Positions 17,517 to 25,911 of a DNA stretch of 36,508 nucleotides are shown piece after piece. The stretch lies in assembly GCA_003134375.1 (NCBI GenBank), contig PLAY01000053.1:1-36508 (forward strand), in the 5' to 3' direction. The notes beneath the pieces are model-generated. The model was not told where the DNA came from, made no database searches, and saw only the letters and a program-made list of their open reading frames with translations. Positions within the stretch are counted from its first letter, which is position 1; each line of letters begins with the position of its first letter. This DNA is from Limisphaerales bacterium. Its GTDB lineage: Bacteria > Verrucomicrobiota > Verrucomicrobiia > Limisphaerales > UBA11358. The position numbers and the translations under genes were made by a program.

Positions 17517-20500
17517 TCAATGTGATTTTGCTCCGTTGCCGCTGGTTTTGATGTCGCAACGCAGACAGCGGAAACATTCTGCCTTGGCCTGCCATTCGGT
17601 GAAGGTGGGTGACACTTCCACGTTGCCGCGCCGCTGGTCGGGCGCAATGAGCCGCGCCGGGTTGCGCGGTCCGCCCTGGGACGGCGGCGGGATGGTCTGG
17701 TCGTAATCAAACTTCGGCCACAACTCCTCGAAGCGGTCCAGCCCGGTCAACTGCCGGTCAATCATCTTCGCAGCCTTCTTGCCGGCCCCCATCGTGGTGG
17801 AGACATTGGTGGCGCCGGTGACATAATCGCCGCCGGCATAAATTTTCGGGTTGCTGGTTTGCAGCGTCCACGGGTCCACCTTGAGCGAACCCCACGAGGT
17901 CGTGGTCAGACCGAGCTTCTTGGTCAACTGGCCTTCGGGTTTCTCGCCGATGGCCTTGATGATCGTGTCGCAGGGGACCACGTACTTGTCCTCGGTCAGG
18001 ACCGGGGCGCGGCGTCCGCGGGCGTCGTACTTGCCGGGAATGGTCTTGGCGACCTCCAGGCCGCTGACTTTGCCGGCCGAGTTGGTGACAACGCGCAACG
18101 GCGCGGCCATGGTGATAAGCTTGACACCCTCATCGAGCGCCTGCTCGATTTCGTCCGGGATCGCCGGCATTTCCCCGCGCGACCGCCGATAGACGATGGT
18201 CACGTCGGCGCCCAGCCGTTTGGCGGTGCGCGCCGCGTCAATCGCCGAGTTGCCGCCGCCGATGACGGCGACCTTCGGGCCGATGGCCGGTTTTTTGCCG
18301 AACGCGGTCTCGTTGAGGAACGACAGCGAGGACAGCAGGCCTTTCGCGTCGTCGCCCGGGACACCGAGCGCCTGTTCCTCCCAGGTGCCGAGCGCGAGGA
18401 ACACCACGTCATTTTCCTTGGCGAGCTTGTCGAGTTGCAGTGTTTTGCCGAGTTCGGCCTTGAACTTGAACTGGACGCCCGCGCTGCGGATGAAGGCAAT
18501 CTCCTGGTCCACGATTTTCTTGGGCAGGCGATACTCTGGCAGCGCGTAGCGGAGCAGGCCGCCGGCGTTGGGCGCCCGATCGTACACAGTGACCTTGTGG
18601 CCGAGCAGGGCGAGGTAAAACGCCGCGCTCAAACCCGCCGGGCCGGCGCCGACCACGGCGATTTTTTTGCCGGTGGGGGACTGTTTGCGTTTGAGGATGC
18701 GCTGCAACACGCGTTTGGCGCCGCCGCTTTCGTACATCACGTCGCCGATGTAGCGGTGCGTTTCGCGCATGTTGACGGCGGCATCCGCGCCGGCGCGCCG
18801 GCAGCGGAGTTCGCACGGATGCTGGCACACGCGGCCCGTTGTCGAGGGCAGCGGGTTGTCCATCACCACCTGTTCAAAGGCGTCGTCAATCCGGTCCTCC
18901 TTCAGCAACTGGAGGAAGCCAGGGATGTTCATGTTCAACGGGCAGGTGTTTTCGCACGGCGAGAGCTGCAGATTGCCGCACAGGCCGGCCACGCAACGGT
19001 GTTCGCGGATGTGCTGCTCGTATTCGTGCCGGAAATATTTCAACGTCGTCAGCACCGGGTTCGGCGCGGTCTGGCCGAGGCCGCAGAGGCTGGCGTCGCG
19101 GACGACGGAGCAAAGATCCTCGAGTTTGTCGAGGTCGGCCAGCTCGCCTTCGCCACGGGTGATTTTCTCCAGCAGATTGAGCATCTGCTTGGTGCCAACG
19201 CGGCAGGGCGGGCATTTGCCACAGGATTCGTCGCAGCAAAACTCGAGGAAGAACCGGGCAACATCCACCATGCAGGAATCCTCGTCCATGATGACCATGC
19301 CGCCGGAACCCATGATGGAACCAAGTTTCTGAAGCGTCTCATACTCGACCGGTGTGTCGAGGTGTTGCGCGGGGATGACGCCACCGGAGGGGCCGCCGCT
19401 CTGGACAGCCTTGAATTGTTTGCCATCGGGAATACCGCCGCCGATTTCGTAAATGATGTCGCGCAACGGCGTGCCGAACGGGACTTCAACCAGCCCGGTG
19501 TTCTTGATCTTGCCGGCGAGCGCGAAGACCTTGGTGCCCTTGGTCTTCTCGGTGCCGAACGTGGCATACCACGCGGCGCCCTTGCGGATGATGGCCGGGA
19601 TGGCGGCCCAGGTTTCGACGTTGTTGATGTTGGTCGGCTTGCCCCAAAGACCGCGCTGGGCCGGGAAGGGCGGACGCGGCATGGGCTGGCCGCGACGACC
19701 TTCGATGGAACGCATGAGCGCGGTTTCCTCGCCGCACACGAACGCGCCGGCGCCGATGCGGAGCTCGAGGTCGAAATCGAATCCCTTCTCAAAAAGGTTT
19801 TTGCCGAGCAGCCCGTTTTTATAGGCCTGCTCGATGGCGATCTGGAGGCGCTTGATGGCGAGCGGATACTCGGCGCGGATGTAGATGAACCCGCGATTGG
19901 CGCCCATCGCGTAACCGCCGATGGCCATGCCTTCCATGACGCGGTGGGGATCGCCTTCGAGAACGGCGCGGTTCATGAACGCGCCCGGATCGCCCTCGTC
20001 GGCGTTGCAGATGATATATTTGGGTTTGACCGGCACCTTGGCCATCAACTCCCACTTCACGCCGGTCGGGAAACCCGCGCCGCCGCGACCGCGCAGGCCG
20101 CTGGCCTTGATTTCGGCGATGACCTGTTCGGGCGTCATCCCGGTGAGGATTTTGCCGAGGGCGGCGTAGCCGTCACGGGCGACGTATTCCTCGATTTTCT
20201 CGGCGTCAATCACGCCGCAATTTTCGAGGATGATCTTGGTCTGTTTGGCCAGGAACGCGAAATCGCGCTGGGTGGTGATGACGTTGTCGCCGAGTTCTCC
20301 CTTGGGCAGCAGCCGCTGGCAGGGCCGGCCCTTGACGAAATGTTCCTCCACCAGTTCCGGCACGTCCAGCGCCGTGACGCGTTGATAAAAGGTGCCGTCG
20401 GGGTGGATGAGGATGACCGGGCCAAGGTCGCACGGCCCCATGCAGCCGGTCACGATCATCTGGACCTCCTTGTCCAGTTTTCGTTTTTTCAATTCAGACG

Positions 20501-20579
20501 CCAGGGCGTCCTGAACGGCGCGGCAGCCGGAACTGTAGCAGCCGGCGCCGCCGCAAACCAATACGTGAGAGCGAATCAT
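17517..20579 (-). CDS. NuoF/HoxF-like NAD(P)H-binding FMN/Fe-S subunit fused to C-terminal GltD/NfnB-like FAD oxidoreductase
   Basis: N-terminal CGGAGCYSSGC..TGCMGPC thioredoxin-like 2Fe-2S; NuoF motifs GLRGRGGAGFPTGVKWE, CNADEGDPGAF, ESCGKCPPCRVGTKQ; GltD part ENTCPLNMNIPGFL, GRVCQHPCELRCRR, KIAVVGAGPAGLSAAFYLALLGHKVTVYDR, VAVIGGGNSAIDAARTAKRLGADVTIVYRRSRGEMPA, IYAGGDYVTGA, CFRCLRCD. Confidence 0.93.
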   Translation of the reverse strand: MIRSHVLVCGGAGCYSSGCRAVQDALASELKKRKLDKEVQMIVTGCMGPCDLGPVILIHPDGTFYQRVTALDVPELVEEHFVKGRPCQRLLPKGELGDNVITTQRDFAFLAKQTKIILENCGVIDAEKIEEYVARDGYAALGKILTGMTPEQVIAEIKASGLRGRGGAGFPTGVKWELMAKVPVKPKYIICNADEGDPGAFMNRAVLEGDPHRVMEGMAIGGYAMGANRGFIYIRAEYPLAIKRLQIAIEQAYKNGLLGKNLFEKGFDFDLELRIGAGAFVCGEETALMRSIEGRRGQPMPRPPFPAQRGLWGKPTNINNVETWAAIPAIIRKGAAWYATFGTEKTKGTKVFALAGKIKNTGLVEVPFGTPLRDIIYEIGGGIPDGKQFKAVQSGGPSGGVIPAQHLDTPVEYETLQKLGSIMGSGGMVIMDEDSCMVDVARFFLEFCCDESCGKCPPCRVGTKQMLNLLEKITRGEGELADLDKLEDLCSVVRDASLCGLGQTAPNPVLTTLKYFRHEYEQHIREHRCVAGLCGNLQLSPCENTCPLNMNIPGFLQLLKEDRIDDAFEQVVMDNPLPSTTGRVCQHPCELRCRRAGADAAVNMRETHRYIGDVMYESGGAKRVLQRILKRKQSPTGKKIAVVGAGPAGLSAAFYLALLGHKVTVYDRAPNAGGLLRYALPEYRLPKKIVDQEIAFIRSAGVQFKFKAELGKTLQLDKLAKENDVVFLALGTWEEQALGVPGDDAKGLLSSLSFLNETAFGKKPAIGPKVAVIGGGNSAIDAARTAKRLGADVTIVYRRSRGEMPAIPDEIEQALDEGVKLITMAAPLRVVTNSAGKVSGLEVAKTIPGKYDARGRRAPVLTEDKYVVPCDTIIKAIGEKPEGQLTKKLGLTTTSWGSLKVDPWTLQTSNPKIYAGGDYVTGATNVSTTMGAGKKAAKMIDRQLTGLDRFEELWPKFDYDQTIPPPSQGGPRNPARLIAPDQRRGNVEVSPTFTEWQAKAECFRCLRCDIKTSGNGAKSH

Positions 20580-20584
20580 GCTGG

Positions 20585-20956
20585 TTACTCCGTCTTCTTT
20601 TGCTTGCCGACAGCAAGATTGTCCACCTTCCGGCCCTTTTGCAGGTGCTCGGCAACGATTTTTTTCGCCTTCTCGGTGTCGAGCTGGGCGTAGGTGGTCT
20701 TTTCGCCACCGGCTTCCTCGACGAGGACGACCGGCTCGATGTCCTCCAGCCCGTGCTCGCCGGTGACATGGACTTCCACGTCGTCGAGGCCGCGCTTTTC
20801 GATTTCGTCGAGCATGGTTTTCATGACTTCGCGGGCGCCGGAGGCGATGCCGCTGGTGCCCATGCTGACGACAACGCGGTATTTCTTGCCGCCTTCGCGC
20901 AGGGCGATTTGTTTCTGCGCCTTTTCCTTGAGTTGTTTCAATTGTTCCAGGTTCAT
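20585..20956 (-). CDS. HndB-like thioredoxin-fold (2Fe-2S ferredoxin-family) subunit lacking cysteines
   Basis: QKQIALREGGKKYRVVVSMGTSGIASGAREVMKTMLDEIEKRGLDDVEVHVTGEHGLEDIEPVVLVEE follows the HndB pattern, but from M at 20956 there is no Cys. Confidence 0.8.
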   Translation of the reverse strand: MNLEQLKQLKEKAQKQIALREGGKKYRVVVSMGTSGIASGAREVMKTMLDEIEKRGLDDVEVHVTGEHGLEDIEPVVLVEEAGGEKTTYAQLDTEKAKKIVAEHLQKGRKVDNLAVGKQKKTE

Positions 20957-20961
20957 AAATT

Positions 20962-21432
20962 TTATCCTTTCGTGGCCAGCTCCCGCGAATCGAAGGAAAA
21001 CTTCTGCCCGTCGGAGCGGTAGTTCAACTGCACGTCCATTTTTTTGTCCGTCGCACACAGCGCCAGAATCGTGGTATTCAGGTCGCCCAGCGGCGGCCGG
21101 TCAATGTGACTGAGCCGCATCGAGGCGGTCACCGATGTGCCCCGGCCGGGGGCGGACTGCACGTGAAAATGTCCGCCGCACATCTCGGAGGTCTGTTGCA
21201 GCAGGGCGAGGCCCAGCCCGACGGGCTTGCGGCGCTGCGGCTTGCTGCTCCAGTGGTTCGTAAGCACGCGCTTCAGCGTGGCCGCGTCCATGCCCCGGCC
21301 GTCGTCGCGCACCCGCAGGACCAGCCAGTCATGTTTGCGGCTCTCCAGGATGCTGATTTGCACCTGCTTGGCGTTGGCGGAGAGCGAATTCATGGCGATG
21401 TCCAGGATGTGCTGTGACAGCTCTTCAAACAT
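20962..21432 (-). CDS. HATPase_c (histidine kinase-like) ATP-binding protein
   Basis: LSQHILDIAMNSLSANAKQVQISI..VRDDGRGMD...KPVGLGLALLQQTSEMCGGHFHVQSAPGRGTSVTASM: N, G1 and G2 box pattern of the GHKL fold. Confidence 0.85.
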   Translation of the reverse strand: MFEELSQHILDIAMNSLSANAKQVQISILESRKHDWLVLRVRDDGRGMDAATLKRVLTNHWSSKPQRRKPVGLGLALLQQTSEMCGGHFHVQSAPGRGTSVTASMRLSHIDRPPLGDLNTTILALCATDKKMDVQLNYRSDGQKFSFDSRELATKG

Positions 21433-21958
21433 ATTTTTTCAGGTCCACCTTGCAAAGCTGCGGGACCTTGTCCACCGTCAGCTTGCCATAGACGTCGTCG
21501 CCCACCGACAACGCCGGGGCCAGCGCGCAGGCGCCGATGCACCGGGCGGTGGTGAGGCTGAACAGGCCGTCCTTGGTCGTTTCGCCTTCCTTGATTCCGA
21601 GCTCCTTTTCCAGCGCGGAGATGATGGCCTCCGAGCCGCGCACGTGGCAGCCGGTGCCGCGGCAGACCATGATCTGGTGTTTGCCGCGCGGAACCAGGGT
21701 GAAGAAATGGTAGAAGGTGACGACTCCATAGATGTGCGAGAGGGGCAGCTTCAACGCGGTGGCGACGTAGCGGAGCACATCGGCGCTGAGATAACCGAAC
21801 ATCTGCTGCGCCGCATGCAACACCTGGATCAACGAGGTTGGCTCGCGGTTGTAGCTTTCAATCGTGCGGTCGAGATCCGCAAAACGCGGGTCGCCGCTCG
21901 GGTGGGTCGTATCCATGGCCGCGATGCGCGCGGTCTCGCTGATGGCTTTTTCGTTCAT
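21425..21958 (-). CDS. NuoE/HoxE/HndA-like NAD-dependent oxidoreductase 24 kDa 2Fe-2S subunit
   Basis: LIQVLHAAQQMFGYLSADVLRYVATALKLPLSHIYGVVTFYHFF; CRGTGCHVRG...CIGACALAPALSV. Confidence 0.93.
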   Translation of the reverse strand: MNEKAISETARIAAMDTTHPSGDPRFADLDRTIESYNREPTSLIQVLHAAQQMFGYLSADVLRYVATALKLPLSHIYGVVTFYHFFTLVPRGKHQIMVCRGTGCHVRGSEAIISALEKELGIKEGETTKDGLFSLTTARCIGACALAPALSVGDDVYGKLTVDKVPQLCKVDLKKYV

Positions 21959-22302
21959 CGTAATCCTGACTCCCAAAGTTTTCCGGCCGCTTCGTAGGCC
22001 GCCAGTTTCGTGGACAACAACACAATGCCTTCCGCGTCCGCCTCGGCCACGACTCCCGGATCGGGTTTGCGGCCGCAGACGAACAGCACCGCGCCGATGT
22101 CCTTGGTGGTGGCGCAGGAGATGACATTGCGGTGGGTCTGGATGGTGATCCACAACATGCCGTGGCTGGCGTGCGCCAGCACATCGCTGAGCAGGTCGCT
22201 GATGTAGCAGCCGGTGAGGTCCGCCTCCGCCCGGTTGGTCAGCGGCTCGGCCTTCATCGCGGCCAGCACGGACGACAGTTTCCATGTTTTTTCAGTTTTC
22301 AT
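21955..22302 (-). CDS. DRTGG domain-containing protein
   Basis: TGCYISDLLSDVLAHASHGMLWITIQTHRNVISCATTKDIGAVLFVCGRKP pattern; 4-bp overlaps with both neighbouring genes. Confidence 0.75.
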   Translation of the reverse strand: MKTEKTWKLSSVLAAMKAEPLTNRAEADLTGCYISDLLSDVLAHASHGMLWITIQTHRNVISCATTKDIGAVLFVCGRKPDPGVVAEADAEGIVLLSTKLAAYEAAGKLWESGLR

Positions 22303-23456
22303 AAGGGCACTTCCGGCTTGGGCAGCGGGGCCGCCTGGCTCAACAGCACTTCGCAATGCAGGCGCGTGCCGACGCTCATCTCGGAATGGATTTCAAACTG
22401 GTCGGAACATTTCTTGATGTTGGGCAGGCCCATGCCGGCGCCGAAACCCAGTTCGCGCGCCAGCGGCCCGGCGGTGGACCAGCCCTCCTGCATGGCCAAA
22501 TCCACATTCTCGATTCCCGGCCCGCGGTCCACGGCCTCGATGATCACCTTTCCGGGCGAAATGGCAACCGAGAGGTCGCCGCCGATGGAATGGATGATCA
22601 TGTTCATCTCGGCCTCGTAGGCGATGATGGCGGCGCGGCGCCGGATGACCGGATCCACGCCGCGCGCCCGCAGAATCTGGCGCATGTGCTGCGAAATCTT
22701 GCCCGCGCTTTCGTAATCGCCCGACTTCACCTCCGTCTGCAAGACCATTGGTTTGTCGCGTTCCAGGTCGCCAGTCTGGGCGGAGAACAGCGCGGCCTCG
22801 CGGGCGGCGGCTTCCTCGGCGCGTTTCTCCAGTTTTTGCATCAGGCAGGCGGTGATGTCGCCGCGGGTGAGGACTCCCACGAGTGCACCGCTGCTGTTCA
22901 CCACGGGGAAACGACCGAAGCCATGCCGGTCGAACTCCGCCACCGCGCGCACGAGCGAGAAATGGTCGCGCAACGTGACGATGTTCCGTGTCATCCACCG
23001 CTCCGCCGGGTCGTTGACGTGGCCCTGGTCGAGGGCGTTGATGATGTCCTCGATGCTGACCAGTCCCACCGGGGCGCCGTTTTGGAGGATGGGCACGCCC
23101 GAGATGCGGTGGGTCTTCATCAAATTCTGGATGGTGCGGAGCGAGTCGCCGGGCGCACCGGTTACCGGCGGCTGGGTCATGGCGTCGCGCACGCGCAGTT
23201 CATAAACCAGCATCTGGGCAACGGAAACTTTGGGCGGTTTGCCCGCGGTCGTGCCGGTTTCGGTTGAAGGCCCTTCAGGCATGGTCATGGTGATCGTGCT
23301 GTATCCCAGCTTGATCGCCACCGCATTATGCGCCATTACTGCGCTGACGGTCAATTCCGGACCAGGCTCCGGAATCCGGGAACGCCTGCCGTCGGCAGCG
23401 TCCGGAAGGACAGCTGCCAGCCGGACTCCCGTGTCTTTTTGGATGGTGGCGATCAT
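22299..23456 (-). CDS. CBS-pair and HATPase_c domain signalling protein
   Basis: Two CBS motifs (RVRDAMTQPPVTGAPGDSLRTIQNLMKTHRISGVPIL...; WMTRNIVTLRDHFSLVRAVAEFDRHGFGRFPVV...) and a C-terminal GHKL ATPase (YEAEMNMIIHSIGGDLSVAI..EAVDRGPGIENVDLAMQEGWSTA...GFGAGMGLPNIKKCSDQFEIHSEMSVGT). Exact start uncertain. Confidence 0.85.
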   Translation of the reverse strand: MIATIQKDTGVRLAAVLPDAADGRRSRIPEPGPELTVSAVMAHNAVAIKLGYSTITMTMPEGPSTETGTTAGKPPKVSVAQMLVYELRVRDAMTQPPVTGAPGDSLRTIQNLMKTHRISGVPILQNGAPVGLVSIEDIINALDQGHVNDPAERWMTRNIVTLRDHFSLVRAVAEFDRHGFGRFPVVNSSGALVGVLTRGDITACLMQKLEKRAEEAAAREAALFSAQTGDLERDKPMVLQTEVKSGDYESAGKISQHMRQILRARGVDPVIRRRAAIIAYEAEMNMIIHSIGGDLSVAISPGKVIIEAVDRGPGIENVDLAMQEGWSTAGPLARELGFGAGMGLPNIKKCSDQFEIHSEMSVGTRLHCEVLLSQAAPLPKPEVPL

Positions 23457-24066
23457 GACAATCAAGCTTATACCGACGTCCACCAAATTTTCGTGCGCAC
23501 GCGCGCGCGCGGCTCTGCAAAAATTGGCAAACTATCACCGTGCTTTGTTCGACGTGCTGCCGGCCTTCTTTCCGCCCTTCCTCGGCGGCAAAGTGAGATT
23601 GGTCACGGCAGTATTGCCCGCCAAAAGGGTTGACAGGAAATTAAATTTGTTGGATACAATTTTCACAAAGTCGTGGCAGTCGCGTTTCCAACTCGGTTGA
23701 CCGGGATGTTTTCGGTGAAAGCCCCAAAGGATAATGCCCGGGGTGTAAAAATATTGCTGTTTGCCGGTCAACCCGGTAAAAAATGGCGACATAGCTGGGA
23801 TGGTCGCCGCCATGACTGAAAGCGATCCGGGTGTTGTGAGTGAAAGATCTCCGGCAACACCCTTGGTTAACCGGGATCAGCCTTCGCAGAACTGCCAAGG
23901 CGCGACAAGCAGCGCCACGAGGCGGGCAAGGCGTTTGGCGGTTCAGTTTGATGTAGGTGAGCTCACCTTCGTTTGGTGAAGCGTTCGTAACCGAGAAGCC
24001 GTTCCAGCGTTCAATTTTCATTGGCATCACGCGTGCTATGGTTGGCATGTCAGGTTCAAACCTGTT

Positions 24067-24122
24067 CTCTGTGGTGAATAGATCCGCGTAAAAGTCTTTC
24101 ATTTAACGCAAAGAGCACAGAG
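24067..24122. repeat. degenerate intergenic inverted repeat
   Basis: CTCTGTGGTGAAT ... TTTAACGCAAAGAGCACAGAG; outer 7-bp arms are complementary and the sequence resembles the 34966-35046 element. Confidence 0.4.
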
Positions 24123-24213
24123 AGGAGAAAGCCGGGAATTCCTTGTGTTCTCTGCCTGCCCGCGAACCTGTCGGAGCTGCCTCCTGTTCAGTCACTTCGC
24201 GGACCGGGTTTTC

Positions 24214-24606
24214 TTACCACAAGACGTGAGGTGGATCAACCGTGGTGCTGAGGCTGCAAGCGATCTGAGGAATGGCACCCACGGTGTTCATAATGTAGGA
24301 GCCGCCCGCCGGACAACTGGGAATGCTGCTGCTGGAGTTTAGCCTGAGATAGGGCGTCAGATCAGTAGCCAAGCTGGGAGCCGGGTCCCCCGTCTTTTTT
24401 GATTTTTCCAGCGCCCATTCAGTAACTGCACCGTCAATCTGATGCATGTTGTTAATGCAAGCGTTGGCTTGTGATGTTGCGCGGGCCCTCACGAAGTTGG
24501 GAATGGCCACCGCCGCCAACAGGCCGATAATGGCCACGACAATCATGATTTCCACCAGTGTGAAGGCTGCCGAACCCGAGGCCCTAATTGTCTTTTTCAC
24601 CCACAT
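24214..24606 (-). CDS. type II secretion/type IV pilin-like prepilin-type N-terminal domain protein
   Basis: AAFTLVEIMIVVAIIGLLAAVAIPNFVRARATSQANACINNMHQID. Confidence 0.9.
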   Translation of the reverse strand: MWVKKTIRASGSAAFTLVEIMIVVAIIGLLAAVAIPNFVRARATSQANACINNMHQIDGAVTEWALEKSKKTGDPAPSLATDLTPYLRLNSSSSIPSCPAGGSYIMNTVGAIPQIACSLSTTVDPPHVLW

Positions 24607-24960
24607 AATGATATAAAATAGCATCGGCGATGCCAGAGTCCATGCGAAATTTCCGTCTTTAAAGACGCCTAATACAGAAAGTAAAGGAGTCTTTACTGGC
24701 CCATTTTTAAGCGATTACTTTTATCAGCGGTGGCTGTTGCGGTTCCTTTCGCCAAAGGCGGATCGTCCTCGCATCCGTCATTCGACATTCCGTCTTCCAT
24801 CTCTTGGGTTCAGTGTTCTGGCTTCAGCCGGGCTTTGCCGGAGGATGAAATTCCGTTGCAATGTGACTTGCGATTGAATCCGTGCTTCGCCGATAATACC
24901 CTGTTTCTGAAAGACGGCTGAACCGTTTGGAAAATCAAGAAAGATGAGGGTTGAGACTTG

Positions 24961-25911
24961 ATGGTTGAGAGAATTTTGACGCGAAGGCCCCTGTTTTCAC
25001 AGGTGGTTCCGAGCTGCCTGCTGCTGGCGTGGTTTGCCGGCAGCGGATGCTCCATTCATCACTATGCCCTGAACCAGGCGTCCGATGCCGTGGCCCAAAG
25101 CGGCTCCACTTATGCCAGCGATGATGATCCCGATCTCATCAAGGCTGCGGCGCCGTTCGGCCTGAAACTCACGGAGAGTTTGCTGGTGGAGAACCCGCAA
25201 CATCTGGGCCTGCTGACTTCGGCGGCCAGCGGATTTACCCAATATTCCTACGCCTTTGTGCAGGAGGAGGCCGACGAGGTGGAACCGCACGATTTCGCCG
25301 CCGCCGAAGCGTTGCGGGTGCGGGCGCGGCATCTCTACCTGCGCGCCCAAAGATACGGCCTGCGTGGTCTTGAAGTGAAGCACCCCGGCTTCGGGAAGGC
25401 TTTGCTGGCCAATCCCAAGGCCACCGTCCGCACGGCCACGAAATCGGATGTGCCGCTGCTGTATTGGACAGCAGCAGCGTGGGCTTCGGCAATTTCCCTT
25501 TCCAAGGACAACCCCGAACTCATCGGACAGATTCCGGCCATGGAAGCGTTGATGGACCGGGCGCTGGAGCTGGACGAGAGCTACGGCCATGGCGCGATTC
25601 ACACCTTCATGATTTCTTACGAGATGAGCCGGGCGGGCGCGGCCGGCAATCCGGCGGCGCGCGCCCGCAAACATTTCGAACGCGCCATGGCCCTGGCCAG
25701 GGGAACCGACGCCTCGCCGCTGGTCGCTTTCGCGGAGGCGGTGACCATTCAAAAACAGGGCGTGAAGGAATTTGAATCGCTGCTGAACCAGGCGTTGGCC
25801 ATCAATCCGGATGCCAATCCGGACCTCCGGCTGCTGAACACCGTGATGCAGCGCCGGGCGCGCTGGCTCCTGTCACGTGAGTCAGAATTATTTTTGGTCG
25901 AATCAAAATGA
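24961..25911 (+). CDS. TRAP transporter TatT component family lipoprotein
   Basis: Signal peptide with FAGSGC lipobox; TPR-like helical sequence AAPFGLKLTESLLVENPQHLGLLTSAASGFTQYSYAFVQEEAD..; followed by DctP and DctQM genes. Confidence 0.85.
   Translation: MVERILTRRPLFSQVVPSCLLLAWFAGSGCSIHHYALNQASDAVAQSGSTYASDDDPDLIKAAAPFGLKLTESLLVENPQHLGLLTSAASGFTQYSYAFVQEEADEVEPHDFAAAEALRVRARHLYLRAQRYGLRGLEVKHPGFGKALLANPKATVRTATKSDVPLLYWTAAAWASAISLSKDNPELIGQIPAMEALMDRALELDESYGHGAIHTFMISYEMSRAGAAGNPAARARKHFERAMALARGTDASPLVAFAEAVTIQKQGVKEFESLLNQALAINPDANPDLRLLNTVMQRRARWLLSRESELFLVESK

Noticed and set aside
15880-17706. 608-aa plus-strand ORF
   Set aside because: Antisense shadow of the NuoG-like gene; no recognisable domain.
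17859-20693. 944-aa plus-strand ORF
   Set aside because: Antisense to the NuoF-GltD and neighbouring genes, whose motifs are unambiguous; composition is Arg/Ala/His-rich as expected of a shadow ORF in high-GC DNA.
23641-24102. 153-aa minus-strand ORF between the CBS-HATPase and prepilin genes
   Set aside because: No recognisable domain, unusual composition, and overlaps repeat-like intergenic sequence; not supported as a gene.
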